Assembly (NCBI GenBank): GCA_001295865.1
Contig: LJHW01000009.1
Location: forward strand, 1-64,000
Origin: a beta proteobacterium AAP65
GTDB taxonomy: Bacteria; Pseudomonadota; Gammaproteobacteria; Burkholderiales; Burkholderiaceae_C
Length of the DNA: 64,000 nucleotides
Reading direction: 5' to 3'
In this document: piece by piece, positions 33,401-41,189 of the stretch
Numbering within the stretch: position 1 is the stretch's first letter
How the letters are laid out: each line of letters starts with the position of its first letter
The notes under the pieces: model-generated
What the model was told of the DNA's origin: nothing
What the model saw: only the letters and a program-made list of their open reading frames with translations
The model's database searches: none
Translations under genes and position numbers: made by a program

Positions 33401-33599
33401 TGGCGCCGGGCCAGAAGGCCTGCACGACCATGGCGCGGAAGGTGAAGGGCGGGTCTTCGTCCTGCCCCAGCTGGAAGTAGGCGGCGGTGCCCAGCACCAG
33501 CAGCACCACCATCAGGTAGCGCGTGAGCGCCGGGTGCTCCAGCGCCCAGCGCGAGATGTTGAAACGGGGGCCGGAGCCGGGGCTGTCCGTGGCGTTCAT
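30432..33599 (-). CDS. RND efflux transporter permease subunit
   Basis: Inner-membrane proton-driven pump of the AcrB/HAE class, 1055 residues, with two six-helix halves. ALGLLVDDAIIAVEMM in transmembrane helix 4 carries the paired Asp of the proton relay; the periplasmic porter regions are typical, and MRNSVILIDQIEQDRR lies near the end. I take ATG 33599, which starts MNATDSPGSG just after the adaptor stop; the frame upstream overlaps the adaptor gene. No outer-membrane channel gene is adjacent, so it probably uses a TolC encoded elsewhere. Substrates cannot be inferred. Confidence 0.93.
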   Translation of the reverse strand: MNATDSPGSGPRFNISRWALEHPALTRYLMVVLLVLGTAAYFQLGQDEDPPFTFRAMVVQAFWPGASALQMAEQVTDKIEKTLQEVPHADKLRSYTKPGESLTILQLRDSAPPGEVTDSWYQARKRIGDMRNTLPAGVIGPVFNDDFGDVYGSIFALSADGFSREELRVYADRVRQQLLRVPDVAKVEVFGAQAEKVFIEISQKRLAQLGLDFNQVIAQIGAQNAVEGAGVLNAGSENLQVRVGGQFNTVDELRRFPIRGVNAATGAASTLRLGDIAEVRRDYIDPPSTLVRHQGQTVIALGVSMAKGGDIIALGEALQKVVARVQQELPVGITVSQVQDQPAAVTRSVGEFVNVLIEAIVIVLAVSFISLGLHTKPLRIDIWPGLVVGITIPLVLAITFVTMFYWGVGLHKISLGSLIIALGLLVDDAIIAVEMMVRKLEEGYDRARAATFTYELVAMPMLTGTLITAAGFLPIGLAKSVTGEYTFAIFAVTSAALIISWVVSVYFVPYLGWKLLRTRKHVEGQPHEDELYNTPFYARFRGLVDWCVQHRWITIGLTVASFALGIVGMGKVQQQFFPDSSRPELVVDLWLPEGSTIQATEAVARRFEARMLQEKGVSTVTAWVGSGVPRFYLPLDQVFPQSNVTQFIVLPKDLKEREALRLRLPEMLATDFPEVRGRVKLLPNGPPVPYPVQFRVVGVDAKEVRLWADKAKEVLRGNPSMRGVNDNWNEAIKVLRLNIDQDKARALGVTSQAIAQASRTTLSGTTVGQYREGDKLVDIVLRQPVDERNAITDLRNGYLPSSSGRAVPLMQVAQVDFTWEPGVVWREGRNFAVTIQGDVVEGVQGPTVTAQVWPELKKLAATMPPGYAIEVAGAVEESSKGQGSLLANVPLMAFIIFTLLMLQLQSFSRSMLVFLTGPLGIIGVAAALLLLNRPFGFVALLGVIALMGMIMRNSVILIDQIEQDRRRGVPDWTAVVEASVRRFRPIVLTAAAAVLAMIPLSRSVFWGPMAVAIMGGLIVATALTLLALPAMYAAWFRVRREGAEAPAGGGAPVAG

Positions 33600-33616
33600 G
33601 GGGAGCCTTCCGGGGG

Positions 33617-34747
33617 TCAGCGGCTGGCAGCAGCAGCAGGGGCCGAGGCTGCAGCGGCACCCTCGTAGCGTTTGACTTTCTGGCCGGGCGTGAGCACGTG
33701 CACGCCAGCGGTCACCACCTGCTGGCCCGGCTGCAGGCCTGCGCCCACGATGACGGTGTTGCCGTCGGCGCCGGCCACCACCACGGGCTGCAGTCGGACA
33801 GTCATGCTGGCAGTGTCTAGCAGCCACACCGCGGTCTGGCCCTGCTGCTGGAACACGGCTGACAGCGGCAGGCGGGCGATGCCCTCCAGGCGCGGCAGCT
33901 CGGCCAGCACCGTGACGGTCTGGCCCAGCTGCAGGTCGGCCTTGCCGACATCGGCCTTCACGAGGAAGGTCCGCGTGGCCGGGTCGGCGGCCGCGGCCAC
34001 CTCGCGCACGGTGGCGGGCAGCACCGCGCTGCTGCCCCAGCCGCGCACTTTCAGCGCACCCGGTTTGCCGAGCTTGGCACGCATGGCCGCAGCGCCGTCT
34101 TCGGGCACCGCAAACACGGCATCGCGCGGGCCGTCGTGCGCCAGGCGCAGCACCGGCGCGCCGGCGGCCAGCACCGCGCCGGCTTCGGCCTCGGTGGCGG
34201 TGATCACACCGGGGGCCGTGGCCACCAGCGCGGCATAGCCGGCCTGGTTGCCCTGCACACGGGCCTGCGCCTGGGCTTGCTCCAGCTGCGCCTTCTGCGC
34301 CTTGAGCGTGGCCTCGCGGCGCTCGAGTTCGAGGCTGCTGATGAAGCCCTGGGCGCGCAGCTCCTGGTAGCGCTTGAACTCGGCGGCGGCCAAGTCGTAC
34401 TGCGTCTGCGCGGCGCGTGCGGCGGCCAGCGCGGCGTCACGGCCCAGCTGGAGGTCGGCCGCGTCCAGCTGCGCGAGCACCTGCCCGGCGCGCACACGCT
34501 GGCCCACCTCGGCGCTGCGCGTGAGCATCTTGCCGCCGACGCGGAAACCCAGGCGCGATTCGGTGCGCGCCCGCACCTCGGCGGCGTACTCGTGCACGCC
34601 CCCTGCACCTTCGGCGCTGATGGTCATCGTGCGCACCGCGCGCACGGGCTCGGGTGCGGGCGCCGGGCGCGAACACGCCGAGAGGCCGACGGCCGCCAGG
34701 AGCACCACCGCGTGGGCACGGCCGCGAAAGAATAAAAAGGCTTGCAT
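33617..34747 (-). CDS. RND efflux periplasmic adaptor (membrane fusion protein), lipoprotein
   Basis: A 376-residue adaptor linking the RND pump to an outer-membrane channel. The signal peptide ends in GLSAC, a lipobox, so it is probably anchored in the inner membrane. Domains in order are a lipoyl/barrel-sandwich half (SRLGFRVGGKMLTRSAEVGQRVRAGQVLAQLD), an alpha-helical hairpin (residues about 95-165), the second barrel-sandwich half (APGVITATEAEAGAVLAAGAPVLRLA) and a beta-barrel. It precedes the permease gene by 17 bases and is the first gene of the pair. Confidence 0.92.
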   Translation of the reverse strand: MQAFLFFRGRAHAVVLLAAVGLSACSRPAPAPEPVRAVRTMTISAEGAGGVHEYAAEVRARTESRLGFRVGGKMLTRSAEVGQRVRAGQVLAQLDAADLQLGRDAALAAARAAQTQYDLAAAEFKRYQELRAQGFISSLELERREATLKAQKAQLEQAQAQARVQGNQAGYAALVATAPGVITATEAEAGAVLAAGAPVLRLAHDGPRDAVFAVPEDGAAAMRAKLGKPGALKVRGWGSSAVLPATVREVAAAADPATRTFLVKADVGKADLQLGQTVTVLAELPRLEGIARLPLSAVFQQQGQTAVWLLDTASMTVRLQPVVVAGADGNTVIVGAGLQPGQQVVTAGVHVLTPGQKVKRYEGAAAASAPAAAASR

Positions 34748-34806
34748 GCGATCGCCCCCCGGGGCCGGGCCGGGGCCCCGACAGGCGCACGACCGAATAG
34801 TTAATG

Positions 34807-34820
34807 ACTGACCGGTCAGT
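34807..34820. promoter_or_regulatory. TetR-type operator of the RND pump genes
   Basis: ACTGACCGGTCAGT is a perfect 14-base palindrome just downstream of the probable -10, where a repressor would block transcription. It looks like a TetR-family operator. No tetR gene is next to it. Confidence 0.65.
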
Positions 34821-34850
34821 ACTGTAGAGGCCGGCTCGGGGCCTTGTCAA
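34821..34850 (-). promoter_or_regulatory. Sigma-70 promoter of the RND pump genes
   Basis: On the minus strand TTGACA (34850-34845) and TACAGT (34826-34821) are separated by 18 bases. The transcription start would fall inside the palindrome at 34807-34820. Confidence 0.65.
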
Positions 34851-34929
34851 TCGCGTGGTTCATGGCCGCCACAGCCTGTGCCGAGCAGGCCGCGGCCGGG
34901 AACGCCTGGCGGCCGGCGAGAATCGGGCG

Positions 34930-35763
34930 GTGAGCGTCGATCATTACGAGAACTTCCCGGTGGCCTCGCTGCTGTGCCCGCCGGCGCTGCGGCCGGCGGT
35001 GGTGGCCATCTACCACTTCGCCCGCACCGCCGACGACATCGCCGACGAAGGCGATGCGCAAGCCGCCGACCGCCTGGCCGATCTGGCCGCCTACCGGCAA
35101 GATTTGCAGGCCGCGTTGGCGAGCCAGCCGCTGGCCGCGCGTTGGCGCCACGTGTTCGAGCCGCTGGCTGCGGCCGCGCAGCATTTCCGCCTGCCGGCGC
35201 AGCCGCTGCACGACCTGCTCGACGCCTTCGAGCAGGACGTGCGCAACCCCGTCTACACCCACCGCGACGGCGTGCTCGACTACTGCCGCCGTTCGGCCAA
35301 CCCGATAGGCCGGCTGCTGATGCACCTGTACGCGCTGCACGACGCCCGTTCGCTGCAGCAGTCCGACGCCATCTGCACCGCCTTGCAGCTCATCAACTTC
35401 TGGCAAGACCTCAGCATCGACGGCCCACGCGGCCGCTGCTACGTGCCCGGGACCGACATGCAGCACCACCGCGTGGCGCGCGATGAGTTGCTCACCGCCA
35501 CCGACAGCGCCCGCGCCCGCGTGCTGGTGGCCGCGCTTTGCGGCTGGGCGCGCACCTTGATGCTGCAAGGTGCGCCCCTGGCCTTGCGGGTGCCCGGCCG
35601 CGCCGGCTGGGAATTGCGCCTGGTGGTGCAAGGCGGGCTGCGCATCCTGGAGAAAATCGAGACGATGAGATACGCCGCCCTCGCCCAACGCCCCCAGCTG
35701 GGTGCGCTAGACCTGCCGGTGCTGCTGTGGCGAGCCTGGCGCATGCCGGCGATGTTGCGCTGA
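34930..35763 (+). CDS. hpnC: Hydroxysqualene synthase HpnC
   Basis: Trans-isoprenyl diphosphate synthase-type protein of 277 residues. In the three-enzyme squalene route HpnC converts presqualene diphosphate to hydroxysqualene. The first Asp motif is FARTADDIADEGD and the second is NFWQDLSIDGPRGRCYVP. I take the GTG at 34930 (VSVDHYENFPVASLL), which begins the family at the usual place; an ATG at 34855 adds 25 residues of unlikely sequence that overlap the promoter of the divergent pump. First of hpnC-hpnD-hpnE. Confidence 0.9.
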   Translation: MSVDHYENFPVASLLCPPALRPAVVAIYHFARTADDIADEGDAQAADRLADLAAYRQDLQAALASQPLAARWRHVFEPLAAAAQHFRLPAQPLHDLLDAFEQDVRNPVYTHRDGVLDYCRRSANPIGRLLMHLYALHDARSLQQSDAICTALQLINFWQDLSIDGPRGRCYVPGTDMQHHRVARDELLTATDSARARVLVAALCGWARTLMLQGAPLALRVPGRAGWELRLVVQGGLRILEKIETMRYAALAQRPQLGALDLPVLLWRAWRMPAMLR

Positions 35764-35784
35764 CACGCTGGCACCACCCCGCCC

Positions 35785-36633
35785 ATGACGCCGCAACAGT
35801 ACGTGCAGGACAAGGCCGCGAAGAGTGGCTCGTCGTTCTACTACGCCTTCCTCTTCCTGCCGCCGCCGCGCCGCGCGGCCATCACCGCCTTCTACGCGTT
35901 CTGCCGCGAGGTGGACGACGTGGTCGACGAGGTCAGCGACCCCGCCGTGGCCGCCACCAAACTCGCCTGGTGGCGCAAAGAGGTCGCTGCTGCCTACGCC
36001 GGCGCGCCCACCCACCCCGTGATGCAGGCACTGATGCCGCTGGCCGCCGACTTCGACATCACCGCAGCCCACCTGCAGGCCGTGATCGAAGGCTGCCAGA
36101 CCGACCTGGAGCAGACGCGTTTTCTCGACTACCCCGGCCTGCAGCGCTACTGCCACCTGGTGGCCGGCATCGTCGGCGAGGTGGCGGCCAACATCTTCGG
36201 TCGGCACGAGGCGGCCACGGTGCAGTACGCACACCGCCTGGGCCTGGCGATGCAGCTCACCAACATCATCCGCGACGTCGGGGACGACGCACGCCGCGGC
36301 CGCATCTACCTGCCCGTCAACGAACTGCAGCAGTTCGGCGTGAAAGCCAGCGAGCTGCTGCAGCGTGAAGCGCCCTGGGGCTACAGCGAACGTTTCACCG
36401 CGCTGATGCAGTTCCAGGCCGCACGTGCACACGCCACTTACGACGAAGCGCTGGCGCTGCTGCCCGCACGCGACCGCCAGGCGCAGAAGCCGGGCCTGAT
36501 GATGGCCAACATCTACCGCACGTTGCTGCGCGAGATCGAGGCGCAGGGCTTCCAGGTGCTGCACCAGCGCACCTCGCTCACGCCGCTGCGCAAGCTGTGG
36601 ATCGCCGCCCGCACGCACCTGCGCGGGCGCTAG
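35785..36633 (+). CDS. hpnD: Presqualene diphosphate synthase HpnD
   Basis: A 282-residue enzyme that joins two farnesyl diphosphates head-to-head to presqualene diphosphate. It carries both Asp-rich motifs: AFYAFCREVDDVVDEVSD near residue 40 and NIIRDVGDDARRGRIYLP near 165, with MQLT before the second. It follows hpnC by 21 bases and precedes hpnE by 16. Membership of the HpnD rather than CrtB group is judged from the neighbours. Confidence 0.92.
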   Translation: MTPQQYVQDKAAKSGSSFYYAFLFLPPPRRAAITAFYAFCREVDDVVDEVSDPAVAATKLAWWRKEVAAAYAGAPTHPVMQALMPLAADFDITAAHLQAVIEGCQTDLEQTRFLDYPGLQRYCHLVAGIVGEVAANIFGRHEAATVQYAHRLGLAMQLTNIIRDVGDDARRGRIYLPVNELQQFGVKASELLQREAPWGYSERFTALMQFQAARAHATYDEALALLPARDRQAQKPGLMMANIYRTLLREIEAQGFQVLHQRTSLTPLRKLWIAARTHLRGR

Positions 36634-36649
36634 GCGCGGGCCACCAGCG

Positions 36650-37921
36650 GTGAAGATCGCCGTCATCGGCGCCGGCTGGTCCGGCCTGGCCGCGGCGGTG
36701 CGGGCCACCGAGGCCGGGCAAAGCGTCACCGTCTTCGAGATGGCGGCACAGCCCGGCGGCCGCGCGCGTGAGCTGCAGGTCGAAGGCCTGGCGCTGGACA
36801 ACGGCCAGCACATCCTCATCGGCGCCTACCGCGAGACGCTGGCGCTGATGCGCACGCTGGGCGTGGATGTCGATGCCTCCTTCGACCGCCGCCCGCTGGA
36901 ACTGCGCTACCCCGATGGCCGCGGCCTGCGCCTGCCGCGCGGCCCGGCGGCACTGGTGTTTGCGCTCGGCGTGGCCAGCGCACGCGGCTGGAACTGGCGC
37001 GACAAGCTGGCGCTGCTGCGTGCCGCCGCGGGCTGGGCGCTGGCGGGATTCGAGTGTGCACCAGGCACCAGCGTCGACACGCTGTGCCGCGGCTTGCCGC
37101 CGGCCGTGCGCGAACTGATGATCGACCCGCTGTGCGTGGCCGCGCTGAACACGCCCGCTGCACAGGCCGATGCCGCCGTGCTGCTGCGCGTGCTGAAAGA
37201 CGCGCTCTTCGGCGGCGCCGGCGGCGCCGACCTGCTGCTGCCAAGGCGCTCCTTGGGCGGCTTGCTGCCGACACCGGCGCTGGCCTGGCTGCAGGCCCGC
37301 GGCGCGGCCGTGCACCTGGGCCGGCGCGTGCAGCAGCTGCAAGCCGCCGACGGCCCCGGCTGGCGGGTCGACGCTGAGCACTTCGACCAGGTGGTGCTGG
37401 CCTGCAGCGCGGCCGAAGCAGCGCGGCTCACGCAGACCATCGCGCCAGGCTGGGCGGCGCAAGCCCAGGCGCTGCGCTACGAACCCATCGTCACGGTTTA
37501 TCTGCGGGCCCCTGGTGCGCGCCTGGCAGCACCGATGATGGCGCTGGTGGAAGGGCCGGCAGCGCCCGCGCAGTTCGCCTTCGACCATGGCGCGCTGGGC
37601 GCAAGCCCGGGCATCTTTGCCTTCGTCGCCAGCGGGGCCCAGGCCTGGGTCGACCAGGGCCTGGAAGCCACGGCTGCCGCGGTGCTGCAGCAGGCGCAGC
37701 TGGCCTTCCCGGCCGGCACCTGGCCGCAAGCTCCGACGGTGTTGCGCTGCGTGGCCGAGAAGCGCGCCACCTTCCGCTGCACGCCGGGGCTGCAGCGGCC
37801 GCGTGCAACGATTGCAGCGGGTCTGGTGGCGGCCGGTGACTACGTGGCCGGCCCCTACCCCGCCACCCTGGAAGGTGCGGTGCGCGCCGGCACTGCGGCG
37901 GCGCGCGCGGCATCGCGTTAA
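36650..37921 (+). CDS. hpnE: Hydroxysqualene dehydroxylase HpnE
   Basis: FAD-dependent amine-oxidase/desaturase-like protein of 423 residues that reduces hydroxysqualene to squalene. The dinucleotide fold KIAVIGAGWSGLAAAVRATEAGQ opens the protein after a GTG start at 36650; NGQHILIGAYRETL and the C-terminal GDYVAGPYPATLEGAVRAG are typical of the family. With hpnC and hpnD it supplies squalene for hopanoids. The squalene-hopene cyclase gene is not in the window. Its TAA stop shares bases with the stop of the convergent neighbour (TTAA). Confidence 0.9.
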   Translation: MKIAVIGAGWSGLAAAVRATEAGQSVTVFEMAAQPGGRARELQVEGLALDNGQHILIGAYRETLALMRTLGVDVDASFDRRPLELRYPDGRGLRLPRGPAALVFALGVASARGWNWRDKLALLRAAAGWALAGFECAPGTSVDTLCRGLPPAVRELMIDPLCVAALNTPAAQADAAVLLRVLKDALFGGAGGADLLLPRRSLGGLLPTPALAWLQARGAAVHLGRRVQQLQAADGPGWRVDAEHFDQVVLACSAAEAARLTQTIAPGWAAQAQALRYEPIVTVYLRAPGARLAAPMMALVEGPAAPAQFAFDHGALGASPGIFAFVASGAQAWVDQGLEATAAAVLQQAQLAFPAGTWPQAPTVLRCVAEKRATFRCTPGLQRPRATIAAGLVAAGDYVAGPYPATLEGAVRAGTAAARAASR

Positions 37922-39057
37922 GGCTGCTGCACCGGGCTGCCGGCCGAAGACGGCGCAAACGGCGCCGCCAAGGGCTCACCGATGAACAGGCTCTGCTGCG
38001 GCCAGGCCACGCTCTTCCAGTAGGCCTCGATGGCGGTGGCCCCCTGGGCGTAATGGCCCAGCAGCACCTGCGGGTGCGGAAACTTCTGCAGGTGGTTGCA
38101 AGGCTCGCTCACGCTGCCGTGGCTGGCCGTGGCCCCCGAGGCGATCCAGTCCAGCGCCGTGCCCTGGCCGTGCGTGCCCAGCAGGTCGCCACCGAATGAG
38201 GTGAGGTGGTCGCCCAGGCCGCCTGCCACCCAATCGGGCGGCGGCAGCACCGGCGCCTGCACGCTGCCCGTGATGGCCACCAGCACACGTCGGGCCTGCG
38301 GCAGCTCGGCCGCGGGGCGCCATTGCACGTCCACACCCACGCTGCGGCGCAGGCCCGGCTCGGGGTAGAGCACGGTGCGCACACGGCGCGGCACGTCATC
38401 GGTGAGCAGCAGCTGCGCCGTCACCGGCGGCCGGCCGCGCAGCGCGAGTTGCCCGTCGCTGGCCACGCCGCGGTCGATCATCGCGATGGCCGCCGGCACC
38501 GATGGCGCTGCCAGCAACATGGCGGGGCGCAGGCCCAGCCTTGCTTGGGGCCGGTGCGTGGCGTGGTTGAAGTAGCGCGACACGCGCGAGGCCCCGCAGC
38601 TGTTGCGGCACAGCGCCGCGTCGTAACCCAGCGCCAGCGCCCCGGTGATCGCGTTGCAGCCCACGGCATAGGGCGCCGTCCAGGCCAGCGCCAGCGCCTG
38701 CGTCTGGGTGCCGAAGTGGCGCTCGATGGCCTGTACCAGCGTGTTGAACTCGGTTTCGTCCAGCGCCGGCCGCAGCGGCAGGCGCACGCGCAACACCTGC
38801 GCAGACTGCAGGCCGCGGGCGACGATGTAGTGCTCGCCCACCGCCACGGAAGCCGGGTCGTCGAGGTTGATCACGAGCCCGATGTCGGCCGCACGCAGGC
38901 GGCCGGCCAGGCGCGGCACCAGCAGCACCGGGCGCGGGGGGGCGGCCGCCGAGGCCGGCTGGGCGGCCACGCCCGTTGCGGCCGAAGCCGGCTGGGCTAC
39001 CGCGGGCAGTGCCACCGCCCCCAAGGCCGGCGCCAGAACAAGCGCCAGCTCGCGCAA
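37918..39057 (-). CDS. TIGR03790-family exported protein
   Basis: The body (PVLLVPRLAGRLRAADIGLVINLDDPASVAVGEHYI and the long Gly/Ala-rich core with CNAITGALALGYDAALC, HLTSFGGDLL and NHLQKFPHPQVLL) fits the TIGR03790 family, whose function is unknown. The only ATG in frame is at 39126, three bases from the start of the divergent IclR gene, and would give an unusually long n-region. A TTG at 39057 instead gives a normal signal peptide (MRELALVLAPALGAVALPAVAQ), which I prefer. The start is uncertain. Confidence 0.7.
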   Translation of the reverse strand: MRELALVLAPALGAVALPAVAQPASAATGVAAQPASAAAPPRPVLLVPRLAGRLRAADIGLVINLDDPASVAVGEHYIVARGLQSAQVLRVRLPLRPALDETEFNTLVQAIERHFGTQTQALALAWTAPYAVGCNAITGALALGYDAALCRNSCGASRVSRYFNHATHRPQARLGLRPAMLLAAPSVPAAIAMIDRGVASDGQLALRGRPPVTAQLLLTDDVPRRVRTVLYPEPGLRRSVGVDVQWRPAAELPQARRVLVAITGSVQAPVLPPPDWVAGGLGDHLTSFGGDLLGTHGQGTALDWIASGATASHGSVSEPCNHLQKFPHPQVLLGHYAQGATAIEAYWKSVAWPQQSLFIGEPLAAPFAPSSAGSPVQQP

Positions 39058-39129
39058 AGCCCGGTTCCGGTATGCAAGCCAGCGTTCCGCGATGCAAAAT
39101 CGCGCCGTGTTCCCCGAGGCCTTCATCCC

Positions 39130-39897
39130 ATGACCAGCAAAGAACCGCTCAAGCCCACCATCCAGGTGCTCGAACGCAGCTTCGCGCTGCTGGAGATGCT
39201 GGCGGCGCAGCCCGAACCGGTATCGCTGAAAGAGGTCAGCGAACGCACGGGGCTGCACCCGAGCACGGCCCACCGCATCCTCAACGACCTGGCCATCGGC
39301 CGCTTCGTCGACCGCCCGGCCGCCGGCACCTACCGCCTGGGCATGCGCCTGCTGGAGCTGGGCAACCTCGTGAAGGCGCGGCTGGACGTGCGCGAGGCCG
39401 CCATGGGCCCGATGCGCGAGCTGCACAAGGTGACGCACCAGCCGGTGAACCTGTCGATGCGCCAGGGCGACGAAATCGTCTACATCGAACGCACCTACAG
39501 CGAACGCTCCGGCATGCAGGTCGTGCGTGCCATCGGCGGGCATGCACCGCTGCATCTCACGTCGGTGGGCAAGCTGTTTCTGGCACATGAAGACCCGGCG
39601 CGTGTGCGCGCCTACGCCACGCGCACGGGCCTGACCGGCCACACGCGCAACAGCATCACAGACCTGGCCCGGTTGGAGCGCGAGCTCGCCGCCGTGCGCA
39701 GCACCGGCGTGGCGCGCGACGACGAAGAGCTGGAACTGGGCGTGCGCTGCATGGCCGCTGGCGTCTTCGATGACCAGGGCAAGCTGTTGGCCGGGCTGTC
39801 GATCTCAGCCCCGGCCGACAGGCTGGAAGAGAGCTGGCTCGAGCGCGTGAAGGGCACCGCGGCGCAGATCTCGCTGGCGCTGGGTTACCGCGGCTGA
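39130..39897 (+). CDS. IclR-family transcriptional regulator
   Basis: A 255-residue regulator with an N-terminal winged helix-turn-helix (VSLKEVSERTGLHPSTAHRILNDLAIG) and a C-terminal GAF-like effector domain (GGHAPLHLTSVGKLFLAH, YATRTGLTGHTRNSITD, GVRCMAAGVFDDQGKLLAGLSIS). IclR proteins often control aromatic or carboxylate catabolism. It is divergent from the TIGR03790-type gene and overlaps the end of convergent pbpG by 13 bases. The target is unknown. Confidence 0.9.
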   Translation: MTSKEPLKPTIQVLERSFALLEMLAAQPEPVSLKEVSERTGLHPSTAHRILNDLAIGRFVDRPAAGTYRLGMRLLELGNLVKARLDVREAAMGPMRELHKVTHQPVNLSMRQGDEIVYIERTYSERSGMQVVRAIGGHAPLHLTSVGKLFLAHEDPARVRAYATRTGLTGHTRNSITDLARLERELAAVRSTGVARDDEELELGVRCMAAGVFDDQGKLLAGLSISAPADRLEESWLERVKGTAAQISLALGYRG

Positions 39898-41075
39898 TCG
39901 GCCAGCACGGCAGGCGCCACCGGCAGCGATACCGGCGACACCACGGGGCCCAGCAAAGTCTTGTCAGCGGGCGCAGGTGCCACCGCAGGCCGCACCGGCA
40001 AGGGTGCTGCCACGGCCGAGGGCACAAAAGGTGCCGTGGCCAACCACTTGCGGATGCGTTCGGCATCGCCCATGCGCGAGTATTTGCCCGCCGAATCGAG
40101 CAGCACCATGATGAGCTTGCGGCCGGCGAGCTGCGTCTGCATCACCAGGCAACGGCCGGCTGCGGCGATGTAGCCGGTCTTCTGCAGGCCGATTTCCCAC
40201 TCCGGGTTGCGAACCAGCCCGTTGGTGTTGCGGAACTGGACCTGGCGCGAACCCACGGGCACCGAAGCCTCGAGCGAGGTGGAGAGGTCGGCGATCACCG
40301 GGTGCGCCGTTGCAGCACGCACCAGGCGCGTGAGATCGGCCGCGCTGCTTTGGTTGTCGGAAGACAAGCCCGTGGGCTCGACGAAGCGGGTGCCGCTCAT
40401 GCCGAGCAGCTGCGCCTTGGCGTTCATCGCCGCCACGAAGCTGCGGATGCCGCCCGGGTAGGTGCGGCCCAGCACGTGCGCCGCGCGGTTCTCGGAAGCC
40501 ATCAGCGCCAGGTGCAACATTTCGCCGCGGTTGAGTTGCGTGGCCACACGCAGGCGCGAGGTGCTGCCGACCGTGGCATCCACGTCGTCTTGCGTGACGA
40601 CCAGCATCTCGTCCAGCGGCAGCGCCGCTTCGGTCACCACCAGCGCCGTCATGAGCTTGGTGATGGAGGCGATGGGCAGCACCGCCTCGGGGTTCTTGCT
40701 GAAGAGCACCTCGTCGGTGTCCTGGTCGACCACCAGCGCCACGCTGCTTTTCAGATCGAGCGCGTCTTCGGCCTTCTGCAGGCCGAACTGGTGACCAAAA
40801 GAAGGCCGAACGGGCTCGGCCCGCACCACCCGCTTGCGCTTGACGCTGCCGACCTTGCCCTTGCGCACCGGCGCCTTGGAGACGCGGGTGGGCGCCTTGG
40901 GGCGCGCTTTGGCCTTGGGAGCAGCTTTGGAGGCAGGCGCTGCCTTGGCCGAGGCGGTGGTTTTGCCCTTCAGGGGCGCGTTACCCTGGGCTTGCGACAC
41001 CGCGGTGGCGCCCAAGGCCAGGCTCAACACCGACACCGAGAGCCAGGAACGCCCCCACAACAACTTTTTCTGCAC
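39885..41075 (-). CDS. pbpG: D-alanyl-D-alanine endopeptidase, PBP7-like
   Basis: Low-molecular-weight penicillin-binding protein of 396 residues, acting on peptidoglycan cross-links in the periplasm. The SxxK motif is in PIASITKLM near residue 138, the SxN motif in MASENRAAH, and KTG in GLQKTGYIAAAG. Between the signal peptide (QKKLLWGRSWLSVSVLSLALG) and the domain lies a Lys/Ala/Pro-rich linker. I use GTG 41075; the longer ATG version at 41138 starts with hydrophobic residues that do not form a normal signal peptide. Confidence 0.9.
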   Translation of the reverse strand: MQKKLLWGRSWLSVSVLSLALGATAVSQAQGNAPLKGKTTASAKAAPASKAAPKAKARPKAPTRVSKAPVRKGKVGSVKRKRVVRAEPVRPSFGHQFGLQKAEDALDLKSSVALVVDQDTDEVLFSKNPEAVLPIASITKLMTALVVTEAALPLDEMLVVTQDDVDATVGSTSRLRVATQLNRGEMLHLALMASENRAAHVLGRTYPGGIRSFVAAMNAKAQLLGMSGTRFVEPTGLSSDNQSSAADLTRLVRAATAHPVIADLSTSLEASVPVGSRQVQFRNTNGLVRNPEWEIGLQKTGYIAAAGRCLVMQTQLAGRKLIMVLLDSAGKYSRMGDAERIRKWLATAPFVPSAVAAPLPVRPAVAPAPADKTLLGPVVSPVSLPVAPAVLADQPR

Positions 41076-41189
41076 CGCGCACCCCGACGACTGACCAGTT
41101 GCAAGTGTAGGCCGAGGGAAAAACACACGCAAGATCAATCGCTTGCGAGTTTTTTCTCAAGTGCCCTCTCGGTGCAGAAACGAGCGCCT

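Noticed and set aside
30372..33668. A 1098-codon open frame on the plus strand, opposite the RND permease.
   Set aside because: Same cause; it also runs through the tRNA-Leu gene and has no recognisable domain.
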